DNA from: Candidatus Alistipes merdigallinarum
Lineage (GTDB): Bacteria; Bacteroidota; Bacteroidia; Bacteroidales; Rikenellaceae
Reading direction: 5' to 3'
DNA length: 64,000 nt
NCBI GenBank assembly: GCA_019119305.1
Contig: DWXH01000009.1
Location: 113,051-177,050 of the forward strand
This document shows, piece after piece, positions 46,172 through 54,510 of the stretch (position 1 is the first letter of the stretch; every line of letters starts with the position of its first letter). Below the pieces are notes generated by a model. It did not search any database and was not told where the DNA came from. It saw nothing but the letters and a program-made list of their open reading frames with translations. Made by a program: the position numbers and the translations under genes.

Positions 46172-46840
46172 TTAATGGGGCGACATTTTCCGGGTTTTCT
46201 CTATTTTACTTATCCCTCCCGCTTCGAATGTTATTTTATACAAAACACCTTGATCTTCTTTCAATCGGTCTTCCTGATCCTGTGCATGTACTCCGGACGT
46301 AGATCGCACTGATCCCTTCACATAGAACGATCCCGAGACCCAGCGGGCCGGCATCATCCGCTCCGTTTCCGACATCTCCTGCCGTCCGACCGGAACCGGC
46401 AGGAACGACACACCCGTCATCTGCTCGAGTTTCGTATAATCCACCGGTTCCCCCGTCGCCCCATCGAAGACGACCTCGGCCAAATAAAGCGAGTCGCCAA
46501 CAATCACCCACTCCGCATGACAATTTTCACCTTGCCGGTCATCAGGGAGTACAGAATCACCTTTTGCATCGCCCATCTTTCCCGAATGCTCTCCAAACAC
46601 TTCTTTATAACCGCCGAAAACGCTTAACGGGGAGTGGTCGATACGATACTCCTCCCCATTCCAGAACAGACGATCATTCGTCCGAAGATTCTGTTCGAAA
46701 TTGAAAGTCGGCTCTTCAACCTGGAACTGCAAAGCCTGTCGGGCGACAGCCTTCCTATCCGTATATTTCTTTATACCGACTCCACCCAATACAATTATCG
46801 CAGCAAGTATAATCGCTACTGCTATTTTCCTTTTTCCCAT
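46172..46840 (-). CDS. Hypothetical membrane-anchored protein
   Basis: A 222-residue protein with one N-terminal TM segment (IAVAIILAAIIVLGGVGI, residues 6-23) after a basic MGKRK and a soluble extracytoplasmic part. I recognise no family. The body has LRTNDRLFWNGEEYRIDHSP, an acidic/polar stretch (KGDSVLPDDRQGENCH), LYLAEVVFDGATGEPVDY and a basic C-terminus (KIEKTRKMSPH). It has a single cysteine. Neighbours on the same strand are kdsD upstream (170-base gap, 46841-47010, no gene seen) and araC downstream; no shared role is evident. Confidence 0.55.
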   Translation of the reverse strand: MGKRKIAVAIILAAIIVLGGVGIKKYTDRKAVARQALQFQVEEPTFNFEQNLRTNDRLFWNGEEYRIDHSPLSVFGGYKEVFGEHSGKMGDAKGDSVLPDDRQGENCHAEWVIVGDSLYLAEVVFDGATGEPVDYTKLEQMTGVSFLPVPVGRQEMSETERMMPARWVSGSFYVKGSVRSTSGVHAQDQEDRLKEDQGVLYKITFEAGGISKIEKTRKMSPH

Positions 46841-47010
46841 AAACGTCTCACATCACCTTGATCATTTACAACCGACGAGCCAAAACTCTTCCTGCCAACC
46901 TCTTTTCAGCGGAAACCCAAAGCCACCATCTCTTCCCCTTTTGTCCCAAAGGCCCATCTTCCAACAGGGCCATCGCAGAAACCGGCTCCACCCGGCCGCT
47001 CCGCGCCGAT

Positions 47011-47976
47011 CTATCCCAGTACCGAAACGTTAAAGAACTCAACCACACCCACGACAGCCGAATGGTCGTCCGTCACGATGATCGAGTGGATTTTGTGCAG
47101 GCGCATCATCTCCTCGGCCGCTGTAATCCGCGCCTCAGGAGATATGGTTTTCGGGGTCCGCGACATGATCTCTTCGGCCTGAATCGAGAAGAATCGCTCC
47201 TTGTATTTCGCCATCGCACGACGGACATCCCCATCGGTAATCACACCGATCAGTTTTCCCTCTTCGACTACCGCAGCGATTCCTAACCGGGCATCGCTGA
47301 TCGCAATGATCACCTCGCCGAGCGTCATCGTCTTCGGCACACAAAGCGCATCCCTCCGCATCACATCTTTGACCCGTGTCAACAGACGTCGGCCGAGGCT
47401 TCCGCCCGGATGGAAGACGGCATAATCTTCTGCCCGGAATCCCCGCACCTTCATCAGGGCAATCGCCAACGCATCTCCCATGACCAACATGGCTGTCGTC
47501 GACGACGTAGGGGCCAGATTCAGCGGACAAGCCTCACGTTCAACCGCTATATTCAAATGCAGATGTGCATTTTTGGCCAATGTCGACTCCGGATTCCCAG
47601 TCATCGCGATGATCGTATTGCCATTGTTCTGCATGAACGGAATCAGCCGCAAAATCTCATCCGTCTGACCGGAATTGGCAATCGCCAATACGATGTCGTT
47701 CGAAGAGATCATCCCCAAATCGCCATGATAAGCCTCCCCCGGATGCAGGAAGAATGAGGGCGTACCCGTACTGGCCAACGTCGCAGCGATTTTCTTTCCG
47801 ATAATGCCCGACTTGCCCATACCCGTCACGATCACCTTTCCCGTACATCCCAATATAGCCTCCACTGCCTGTGCGAAATCATCCGTCAACAGGTTGCTCA
47901 AATTACGAATCGCCGCCGCTTCCGCTTCGAACGTTTCGATCGCATATTGCTTTATCTGATTTTTGTCGTTTCCCAT
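47011..47976 (-). CDS. kdsD: Arabinose-5-phosphate isomerase (KpsF/GutQ/KdsD)
   Basis: A 321-residue enzyme that interconverts ribulose-5-phosphate and arabinose-5-phosphate, the first step to KDO. N-terminal SIS domain (about 40-175): GTGKSGIIGKKIAATLAST-like segment GMGKSGIIGKKIAATLA, SSNDIVLAIANSGQT and FHPGGSLGRRLL; two CBS domains follow (about 205-260 and 270-321; LIGVITDGDVRRA). The metal-site histidine is in LHPGEAYHGDLG. It precedes the gntR gene by only 68 bases on the same strand, so it may be co-transcribed with the regulator. Besides LPS it could serve the nearby sugar-phosphate catabolic locus, as GutQ does in glucitol operons. Confidence 0.9.
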   Translation of the reverse strand: MGNDKNQIKQYAIETFEAEAAAIRNLSNLLTDDFAQAVEAILGCTGKVIVTGMGKSGIIGKKIAATLASTGTPSFFLHPGEAYHGDLGMISSNDIVLAIANSGQTDEILRLIPFMQNNGNTIIAMTGNPESTLAKNAHLHLNIAVEREACPLNLAPTSSTTAMLVMGDALAIALMKVRGFRAEDYAVFHPGGSLGRRLLTRVKDVMRRDALCVPKTMTLGEVIIAISDARLGIAAVVEEGKLIGVITDGDVRRAMAKYKERFFSIQAEEIMSRTPKTISPEARITAAEEMMRLHKIHSIIVTDDHSAVVGVVEFFNVSVLG

Positions 47977-48044
47977 ATCTTATTTTTTCTGTTTGATTTC
48001 AAAATTTAGATTTTTCTACCCTATTTGTTTTTAAAGTAAAACCC

Positions 48045-48749
48045 TTAAAAAGTTCCGATCAATCCGTAACGTTGTGTAGCACAGAAGACCTGACTGTATA
48101 TGTGAAAACCGGGACGATTGGTTTCGATCTTTCGGTTCAACTGCAAAATCGGATGTCCGGCCCGCACATTCAGATACTCCTGCAAACGCTTATCGGCCCG
48201 AATGGCAAAAAGCTGTTGCGTACCACCGGTCACCACAATCTGGTACTGGCGCCGCAACGAATCGAACAGCGAGCAATTTTCGAGATCGTAATCCACAAAC
48301 CGGGGCAAATTGATATTCGGCAACATCGTGATATCGAAAAAGACCGGAACATCGTTCAACAGCCTCAAACGCTCGAAATAGATGCAACCTGCCCGTTGCT
48401 CCTGCGGTTCGACCGGAAACGAAAATGCCTCGGTCCACTCCCTCAGCTCGGGTTTCAGAATGATGTGGGTCGAGAGATTGGGACTTCCAAGAGCCGAAGT
48501 CGTCCCCGTAAGAGAGAGAATCCCGATGCCTCTCGGAGCTCCCTTCACAATACTCCCTTTCCCCTGATGTTTGACGATAAACCCATCGGCCACCAACTGA
48601 TCGAGCGCCTTGCGCACCGTCGGCCGCGCCACACGATAGAGTGTACTCAATTCGTGTTCGGAAGGCAACAGATCGCCCGCAGCATACTCCCCTGCGGAAA
48701 TTTGTTTCCTCAAGGTCTCATAAACCTGCTTATATTGCGGTAAGTTCAT
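48045..48749 (-). CDS. GntR-family (HutC/UTRA) transcriptional regulator
   Basis: A 234-residue regulator: winged-helix domain (1-70; YKQVYETLRKQISAGEYAAG, LPSEHELSTLYRVARPTVRK) and a C-terminal UTRA effector domain (about 90-230; FERLRLLNDVPVFFDITMLP, LNRKIETNRPG). UTRA proteins bind sugar phosphates, amino sugars or similar small acids and usually repress. It is divergent from the dehydrogenase locus with a perfect 8-3-8 palindrome between them. The start is the ATG at 48749; a longer frame contains cysteine-rich nonsense and overlaps the promoter. Confidence 0.9.
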   Translation of the reverse strand: MNLPQYKQVYETLRKQISAGEYAAGDLLPSEHELSTLYRVARPTVRKALDQLVADGFIVKHQGKGSIVKGAPRGIGILSLTGTTSALGSPNLSTHIILKPELREWTEAFSFPVEPQEQRAGCIYFERLRLLNDVPVFFDITMLPNINLPRFVDYDLENCSLFDSLRRQYQIVVTGGTQQLFAIRADKRLQEYLNVRAGHPILQLNRKIETNRPGFHIYSQVFCATQRYGLIGTF

Positions 48750-48871
48750 TCTCTTTCTCCTCTTATTTATTTGCACACTCACTCCGGTGCGCAAACAGGC
48801 TCGACACCCCTCACGACAACGTCTCCCCGCAAAACCCTGAATGCACACAACTTCACTATCCGACGGAGGTT

Positions 48872-48903
48872 CAAAAGTAGCAAAACCATTTCGTTATTCC
48901 AAA
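48872..48903 (-). promoter_or_regulatory. Promoter of gntR
   Basis: Minus strand -33 TTTG (48903-48900), 20-base spacer, -7 TACTTTTG (48879-48872). It leaves a leader of about 120 bases. Confidence 0.55.
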
Positions 48904-48925
48904 TTCCTGACGACAAATTTGTATG

Positions 48926-48944
48926 TACAAGTTATCAACTTGTA
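48926..48944. promoter_or_regulatory. Candidate GntR operator, TACAAGTT-ATC-AACTTGTA
   Basis: A perfect inverted repeat of two 8-base arms around 3 bases, in the divergent intergenic region. The half-site AACTTGTA recurs at 49004-49011, overlapping the -33 box of the E2 promoter, which would allow direct repression. Confidence 0.65.
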
Positions 48945-49006
48945 AACATCTTCAACTACCAACAACTAACTCACTATCAATACATCTATTTTTTTATCAA
49001 AAAAAC

Positions 49007-49036
49007 TTGTATATCCGACTTTATGTAGTATCTTTG
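49007..49036 (+). promoter_or_regulatory. Promoter of the 2-oxoacid dehydrogenase locus
   Basis: -33 TTG (49007-49009), 19-base spacer, -7 TATCTTTG (49029-49036), leaving a leader of about 60 bases before the E2 gene. Confidence 0.65.
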
Positions 49037-49102
49037 CAGTGTTTCGCTTTATTGCACGAATAGACTACTATTGTTTAAAACCAAAAATACTTAAACCTAA
49101 TT

Positions 49103-50452
49103 ATGGCAACAGTTGTTATCATGCCGAAGCAGGGTCAATCCGTTGAGAGTTGTATCCTGACCGAGATGAAAAAGAAAAAAGGCGATACCGTAGCCGTAGG
49201 AGACATCCTTTTCTCTTATGAGACGGACAAGGCATCGTTCGAAGAAGAGGCTAAAGTAGCCGGTACCGTATTGGATGTATTTTTCGATAATGGAGACGAA
49301 ATTCCGGTATTGACCAACGTGATGGTCATCGGTAACGAAGGTGAATCGACCGAAGAGTTCCGTCCGGGCGGAGCAGCCGCTGAAGCGCCCGCCGCTGCAC
49401 CTGCTGCCGAAAGCGCAGCTCCTGCTGCTACACCTGCCGCAGCACCCGCTCCCGAAGCCAAAGTTGCCGCTCCTGCCGCAGCTCCTGCCGGTAGCGTATC
49501 CCCCGTTTCGCCCCGTGCGAAAACGCTCGCCGCCAAAGAGGCGATCAACGCATCCGCTCTCAGCGGAACCGGCCCCCACGGACGTGTTATCGAACGTGAC
49601 GTACAGGCCGCTATCGACGCAGCACCCAAGACCACTCCGCTGGCTAAAGCCATTATGAAAGAGACCGGTGCCGCAGCTCCGGAAAGCGGAAGCGGATTGG
49701 CCGGAAAAGTAAAAGGCGCCGATGTCGGAGCTCTGAAAAACAGCGTATACGCAAGCGACAGCGAAATCAAACCGATCTCCAACATGCGGAAGATTATCGC
49801 AAAAGCCATGCACGCATCGTTGCAGAACTCGGCACAGCTTACCCACCACCTCAGCGCCGATGCACGCCGCATCATGGCTCTGCGCAAGAAGGTCAAAAAA
49901 GCGGTCGAAAACGGATACCCGACCAACATCACCCTCAACGACATGGTATGTATGGCGGTTATCAAAGCCCTCAAAAAATTCCCGCAGGTCAACGCTCACT
50001 TCCTGGGTGACAGCACCCGGAACTTCTCGAAAGTCCATCTGGGACTGGCCGTCGATACGGAACGCGGCCTGATGGTTCCTACCGTAAAGAATGCCGACGA
50101 CCTCTCGATACAAGGTTTGTCCAATCAGCTTAAAGAGGTGGCTGACGCCTGCAAGAAAGGGTCGATCGATCCCGACCTGCTCTCTTCGGAAGCCGCTTCA
50201 TTCACCGTATCGAACCTCGGTAACTACGGTGTCGAAATCTTTACGCCGGTCATCAACCTGCCTCAGGTGGCTATTCTCGGCGTGAACACGATCGTTCCCC
50301 GTCCGAAAGATCTGGGCGGCGGAGTATACGGCTTCGTTCCTCACATCGGATTGAGCCTCACTTACGACCACCGTGCATTGGACGGCGGCGAAGCAACCCG
50401 TTTCGTAAAACAGATCGCAACCGAGATCGAAAACCTCGATTTCGAATTGTAA
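49103..50452 (+). CDS. 2-oxoacid dehydrogenase E2 (dihydrolipoamide acyltransferase)
   Basis: A 449-residue E2 core subunit. Lipoyl domain 1-78 with lipoyl-lysine K43 (ETDKASF), Ala/Pro-rich swinging linker (about 92-130), peripheral subunit-binding domain (about 133-170; VSPRAKTLAAKEAI, GTGPHGRVIERDV) and acyltransferase domain (about 220-449) with catalytic DHRALDGG (H423). A single lipoyl domain is present. First gene of E2-E3-E1, an unusual order. The acyl group is probably acetyl, but branched-chain or acetoin-type substrates fit equally well from sequence. A lipoate ligase at the end of the locus can charge K43. Confidence 0.92.
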   Translation: MATVVIMPKQGQSVESCILTEMKKKKGDTVAVGDILFSYETDKASFEEEAKVAGTVLDVFFDNGDEIPVLTNVMVIGNEGESTEEFRPGGAAAEAPAAAPAAESAAPAATPAAAPAPEAKVAAPAAAPAGSVSPVSPRAKTLAAKEAINASALSGTGPHGRVIERDVQAAIDAAPKTTPLAKAIMKETGAAAPESGSGLAGKVKGADVGALKNSVYASDSEIKPISNMRKIIAKAMHASLQNSAQLTHHLSADARRIMALRKKVKKAVENGYPTNITLNDMVCMAVIKALKKFPQVNAHFLGDSTRNFSKVHLGLAVDTERGLMVPTVKNADDLSIQGLSNQLKEVADACKKGSIDPDLLSSEAASFTVSNLGNYGVEIFTPVINLPQVAILGVNTIVPRPKDLGGGVYGFVPHIGLSLTYDHRALDGGEATRFVKQIATEIENLDFEL

Positions 50453-50458
50453 TACCAC

Positions 50459-50488
50459 AAAGGGAGGGTAGCGGACTACCTTCCCTTT
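50459..50488 (+). terminator. Strong hairpin between E2 and E3 genes
   Basis: 13-base arms at 50459-50471 (AAAGGGAGGGTAG) and 50476-50488 (CTACCTTCCCTTT) with one G-T wobble and a CGGA tetraloop. No T-tract follows, so partial termination or protection of the E2 message is more likely than full stop. Confidence 0.55.
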
Positions 50489-50528
50489 GCTCAACTTGAA
50501 CTTAAACAAAACTATAAACCGAAAAACG

Positions 50529-51893
50529 ATGATAGATTTAGCAATTATCGGCGGAGGTCCCGGAGGTTATGTAGCCGCAGAGCGCGCCGGATCGAAAGGA
50601 TTGAACGTCGTATTGTTCGAAAAACGGGAACTGGGCGGTGTGTGCCTCAACGAAGGCTGTATCCCGACCAAGACCTTGCTGTACAGCGCAAAAGTTTATG
50701 ACTATGCGAAACATGGTGACAAATACGGAGTCAACGTAAGCGGCGCTTCGTTCGATTTCGGCAAAATCATGGACCGCAAAAACAAAGTGGTCAAGAAACT
50801 GGTGGGCGGTGTCGGTACCAAAATGAAAGTCAACAAAGTCAAAGTGGTCAAAGGCGAAGCCAAAATCAAAGGTCGCTCGACCAACGGAATCGAAATCGAA
50901 TGCAACGGCGAAACGTTCTATGCAGTCAACCTGTTGCTTTGCACCGGTTCGGAAGCTTTCGTTCCACCGATTCCGGGTGTAAAAGAGGCCGGAGACGTCA
51001 TTTTGACCAACCGCGAAATTCTCGATCTGAAAGAACAACCCAAATCGCTGGTAATTATCGGCGGTGGTGTGATCGGTATGGAGTTCGCAAGTTTCTATAA
51101 CAGTCTGGGGACAGAGGTGACCGTTGTCGAAATGCTGCCGAAGATTCTCGGCAACCTGGACGGCGAGATCAGCTCGATGTTGCAGGATATCTACGCCAAA
51201 CGGGGTATCAAATTCAACCTTTCGTGCAAAGTGACCGAAGTTCGCGGCAATGAAGTCATCTATACGGACAAAGAGGGCAAGACTGCCTCGGCCAAAGGTG
51301 ACAAGATTCTGATGAGTGTCGGACGTCGTGCCGTAACCGCAGGTCTGGGTCTCGAAAATCTGGGTGTAGAGCTCAACCGAGGAGCCGTCAAAGTTGACGA
51401 AAAGATGCGCACGAACGTTCCTAACGTATTCGCAGCAGGTGATATCACCGGATTCTCGATGTTGGCCCACACGGCCAGCCGTGAAGGCGAAGTCGTTGTG
51501 AACAACCTGACGGGACGTCCCGACGTAATGCGTTACAATGCGATCCCGGGTGTGGTTTACACCAATCCTGAAGTTGCCGGCGTAGGACTGACCGAAGAGC
51601 AGGCTAAAGCCGAAGGCATCGAATACCGCATTGCAAAACTGCCTATGGCTTATGCAGGCCGTTTCGTGGCTGAAAACGAAGGCGGCAATGGTCTCTGCAA
51701 AGTAATCGTAGGTGCAAAATACGGTGAGGTTCTGGGCGTACACATGCTCGGAAATCCTTGCAGCGAAATGATCTACGGGGCTTGCATGGCCATTGAGCAG
51801 GAGATGACCCTCAAGGAGATGGAAGAGGTGGTATTCCCGCACCCGACCGTCTCAGAAATTTTCAAGGAAACCATTTTTTCATTCAACGAATAA
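50529..51893 (+). CDS. lpdA: Dihydrolipoyl dehydrogenase (E3)
   Basis: A 454-residue flavoprotein that reoxidises dihydrolipoamide with NAD. FAD-binding IIGGGPGGYVAAERA (6-20), redox disulfide C39/C44 in GGVCLNEGCIPTK, NAD-binding IIGGGVIGMEFASFY (about 174-188), GDITGFSMLAHTA near 305 and the dimer-interface catalytic HPTVSE at the end. It starts at the ATG 50529; fourteen further upstream codons have no family support. E1 follows after 28 bases. Confidence 0.95.
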   Translation: MIDLAIIGGGPGGYVAAERAGSKGLNVVLFEKRELGGVCLNEGCIPTKTLLYSAKVYDYAKHGDKYGVNVSGASFDFGKIMDRKNKVVKKLVGGVGTKMKVNKVKVVKGEAKIKGRSTNGIEIECNGETFYAVNLLLCTGSEAFVPPIPGVKEAGDVILTNREILDLKEQPKSLVIIGGGVIGMEFASFYNSLGTEVTVVEMLPKILGNLDGEISSMLQDIYAKRGIKFNLSCKVTEVRGNEVIYTDKEGKTASAKGDKILMSVGRRAVTAGLGLENLGVELNRGAVKVDEKMRTNVPNVFAAGDITGFSMLAHTASREGEVVVNNLTGRPDVMRYNAIPGVVYTNPEVAGVGLTEEQAKAEGIEYRIAKLPMAYAGRFVAENEGGNGLCKVIVGAKYGEVLGVHMLGNPCSEMIYGACMAIEQEMTLKEMEEVVFPHPTVSEIFKETIFSFNE

Positions 51894-51921
51894 CCGAAAA
51901 CTAATTTAAAACTTTAATATC

Positions 51922-54402
51922 ATGCCTAAGTCGCAGTTTATCGATCCGAAAGAGATGCGGAAGGCCGGTGAGATTACCTTCACCCCGATTCCCGTCAATC
52001 AGTACAAAAAGACGATCAAGGACGAACTCAAAGAGAAAAACTTCACGAAAGAAGACCTCAAACGTATCTACCACGACATGGTGGTGATCCGCGAATTCGA
52101 GACCATGCTCCAGTTGGTGAAGACCACCGGCGGATACAACGGTGTCGAATATAACAACCCGGGTCCTGCCCACCTTTCAGCAGGACAGGAAGCCGCTGCC
52201 GTTGGTATGGCTTATATGCTGAATGTTAACGACTTCATCTTCGGTTCACACCGTAGCCACGGCGAAATTCTGGCCAAAGGTCTTCGTGCCATCCAGCTGC
52301 TCGACGACAAAGAACTCGAAAAGATCATGAACGAGTTCTGGGACGGAGCTACCCTGAACGTCGCTAAGAAAGCCTTCAAAGGCGGTACCGTTAAAGAGTT
52401 GGGTATCCGCTTCCTGCTCTACGGAGCACTCGCAGAGATTTTCGCCCGTACGACCGGCTTCAACAAAGGTCTGGGTGGAAGTATGCACACCTTCTTCACT
52501 CCGTTCGGTATCTACCCGAACAACGCCATCGTAGGCGGTAGCGGAAGTATCGCCGTAGGTGCTGCCCTCTACAAAAAAGTAAACCGCAAACCGGGTATCG
52601 TTGTAGCCAACTTGGGTGACGCCTCCATGGCACGTGGTCCCGTATGGGAAGGCATGACGTTCGCCGCTATGGATCAGTTCAAGAAACTGTGGGCCGACGA
52701 CATGAAAGGCGGACTGCCGGTAATCATCAACATCATGGACAACCAGTACGGTATGGGTGGCCAGACCCGCGGTGAAACGATGGGCTTCGACTTTGCAGCC
52801 CGCATCGGTGCCGGTGTCAATCCCGAACAGATGCACGCAGAGCGTGTAGACGGTTACAACCCGTTGGCCGTGATCGACTGCTACCGTCGTAAAAAAGCCA
52901 TTCTCGAAGAGAAAAAGGACGGTCCGGTGTTGATCGACGTATTGACCTATCGTTACAGCGGTCACTCACCTTCCGATGCATCTTCCTACCGGACGAAGGA
53001 GGAGATCGAGGCATGGGAAGCTATCGACTGCATCAAATTATACGGCAAGGAGCTGATCGAAGCCGGTGTGGCTACTCAAGCCGATTTGGATGCCATCGAC
53101 AAGGAGATCAAAGATATCATGTTCGATACGTTCAAACTCGCTATCGACGACGAGCTCTCTCCGCGTATGGACCTGCACAAACAACCGGATCTGATCGGAA
53201 CGATGATGTTCTCGAACCAATCGATCGATTCTCTGTCAGACGCAAAACCGGAAGTCAACCATCCGATGAGCGAAAACCCGCGTGTACAGCAAATCGCAAA
53301 GAAAGAGCGTTTCGCTTTCGACAAAGACGGCAAACCGTTCTCGAAGATGAAACAGTTCCAGCTGCGTGACGGTATCTTCGAAGCCATCATCGACCGCTTC
53401 TACAAAGATGCATCGTTGGTTGCTTATGGAGAAGAGAACCGCGACTGGGGCGGAGCTTTCGCCGTATATCGTGGATTGACCGAAGCACTGCCTTACCATC
53501 GGCTGTTCAACGCTCCGATCGCAGAGGCTGCCATCATCGGAACCGCTATCGGTTACGCCATGTGCGGTGGCCGTGTAATTCCGGAAATCATGTACTGCGA
53601 CTTCCTCGGATGTTGTGGTGACGAGGTGTTCAACCAGCTGCCCAAATGGCAAGCTATGAGTGGTAACATCCTCAAGATGCCGGTTGTTGTCCGTGTATCT
53701 GTCGGCTCGAAATACGGTGCACAGCACTCTCAAGACTGGACCTCACTGGCAGCACATATCCCCGGCTTGAAAGTCGTATTCCCTGTAACGCCTTACGACG
53801 CGAAAGGTTTGATGAACGCCGCTCTGCAAGGAACCGACCCGGTTATCTTCTTCGAAAGCCAGAGAATCTACGACGTAGGAGAACAATTCCACGAAGGCGG
53901 TGTACCGGAAGGATACTATGAAATTCCGCTGGGTGAACCCGATATCAAACGCGAAGGTAAAGATATCACCATCCTGACGATTGGTGCTACGCTCTACCGC
54001 GCTTTGGACGCAGCCAAGATTCTGGAAGAGAAATACGGCATGAGCGCAGAGGTAATCGACGCCCGCAGTTTGGTACCGTTCAACTACGAGAAGGTAATCG
54101 CTTCAGTGAAGAAGACCGGACGGATCGTTATCGCCGGCGACGCAACGGCCCGCGGATCGTTCCTGAACGATTTGGCTCGCAACATCTCGGAGATGGCCTT
54201 CGACTACTTGGATGCACCGGCCGTAGTTCTGGGTTCGCGCGACTGGATCACTCCGGCATACGAACTGGAGTACGCGTTCTTCCCACAGGTGGACAGCTTC
54301 ATCGACATTATTCACGAAAAGATCGTTCCGCTGCCGGGACACGTTCCTACACGTAACTTCACCGAAGCTGAACAGATGCGTCGTGCAAAAGAGGGTATCT
54401 AA
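51922..54402 (+). CDS. 2-oxoacid dehydrogenase E1, fused alpha and beta subunits
   Basis: An 826-residue ThDP enzyme. Alpha half about 1-470: AHLSAGQEAAAVG (83-95), GSHRSHGE (108-115), GGSMH (185-189) and the ThDP motif GDASMARG...N (232-274). Beta half from about 480: LRDGIFEAIIDRF, YGEENRDWGGAF, FNAPIAEAAIIGTAIG and VEARSLVPFNYEKV-like VIDARSLVPFNYEKV. Compared with separate alpha subunits there is an insertion of about 45 residues at 120-165, making the fusion longer than the usual Bacteroidetes E1. The substrate (pyruvate, branched-chain 2-oxoacid or acetoin) cannot be fixed by eye. A terminator follows at 54437-54480. Confidence 0.9.
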   Translation: MPKSQFIDPKEMRKAGEITFTPIPVNQYKKTIKDELKEKNFTKEDLKRIYHDMVVIREFETMLQLVKTTGGYNGVEYNNPGPAHLSAGQEAAAVGMAYMLNVNDFIFGSHRSHGEILAKGLRAIQLLDDKELEKIMNEFWDGATLNVAKKAFKGGTVKELGIRFLLYGALAEIFARTTGFNKGLGGSMHTFFTPFGIYPNNAIVGGSGSIAVGAALYKKVNRKPGIVVANLGDASMARGPVWEGMTFAAMDQFKKLWADDMKGGLPVIINIMDNQYGMGGQTRGETMGFDFAARIGAGVNPEQMHAERVDGYNPLAVIDCYRRKKAILEEKKDGPVLIDVLTYRYSGHSPSDASSYRTKEEIEAWEAIDCIKLYGKELIEAGVATQADLDAIDKEIKDIMFDTFKLAIDDELSPRMDLHKQPDLIGTMMFSNQSIDSLSDAKPEVNHPMSENPRVQQIAKKERFAFDKDGKPFSKMKQFQLRDGIFEAIIDRFYKDASLVAYGEENRDWGGAFAVYRGLTEALPYHRLFNAPIAEAAIIGTAIGYAMCGGRVIPEIMYCDFLGCCGDEVFNQLPKWQAMSGNILKMPVVVRVSVGSKYGAQHSQDWTSLAAHIPGLKVVFPVTPYDAKGLMNAALQGTDPVIFFESQRIYDVGEQFHEGGVPEGYYEIPLGEPDIKREGKDITILTIGATLYRALDAAKILEEKYGMSAEVIDARSLVPFNYEKVIASVKKTGRIVIAGDATARGSFLNDLARNISEMAFDYLDAPAVVLGSRDWITPAYELEYAFFPQVDSFIDIIHEKIVPLPGHVPTRNFTEAEQMRRAKEGI

Positions 54403-54436
54403 TACGTTGTAAATACACATACAACCCATTTCTTCT

Positions 54437-54480
54437 AAGAAAGGCCGCATAGATTATCCTCAATCGATGTGGCCTTTCTT
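54437..54480 (+). terminator. Terminator after E1
   Basis: 10-bp arms AAGAAAGGCC (54437-54446) and GGCCTTTCTT (54471-54480), extended by GCAT/ATGT pairs, ending in TTTCTTACAC. It separates the dehydrogenase genes from the aldolase part of the locus, so read-through or a promoter not recognised by me must serve the next gene. Confidence 0.7.
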
Positions 54481-54510
54481 ACACTTACCAACGTAAAACT
54501 GCTAATTAAA

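Noticed and set aside
49097..50113. 338-residue open frame antisense to the E2 gene
   Set aside because: Gly/Cys/Ser-rich shadow of the Ala/Pro-rich E2 coding sequence; no motif.
50538..51842. 434-residue open frame antisense to the E3 gene
   Set aside because: A long antisense frame produced by codon bias in lpdA; composition (His/Phe/Val-rich) and lack of motifs show it is not a gene.
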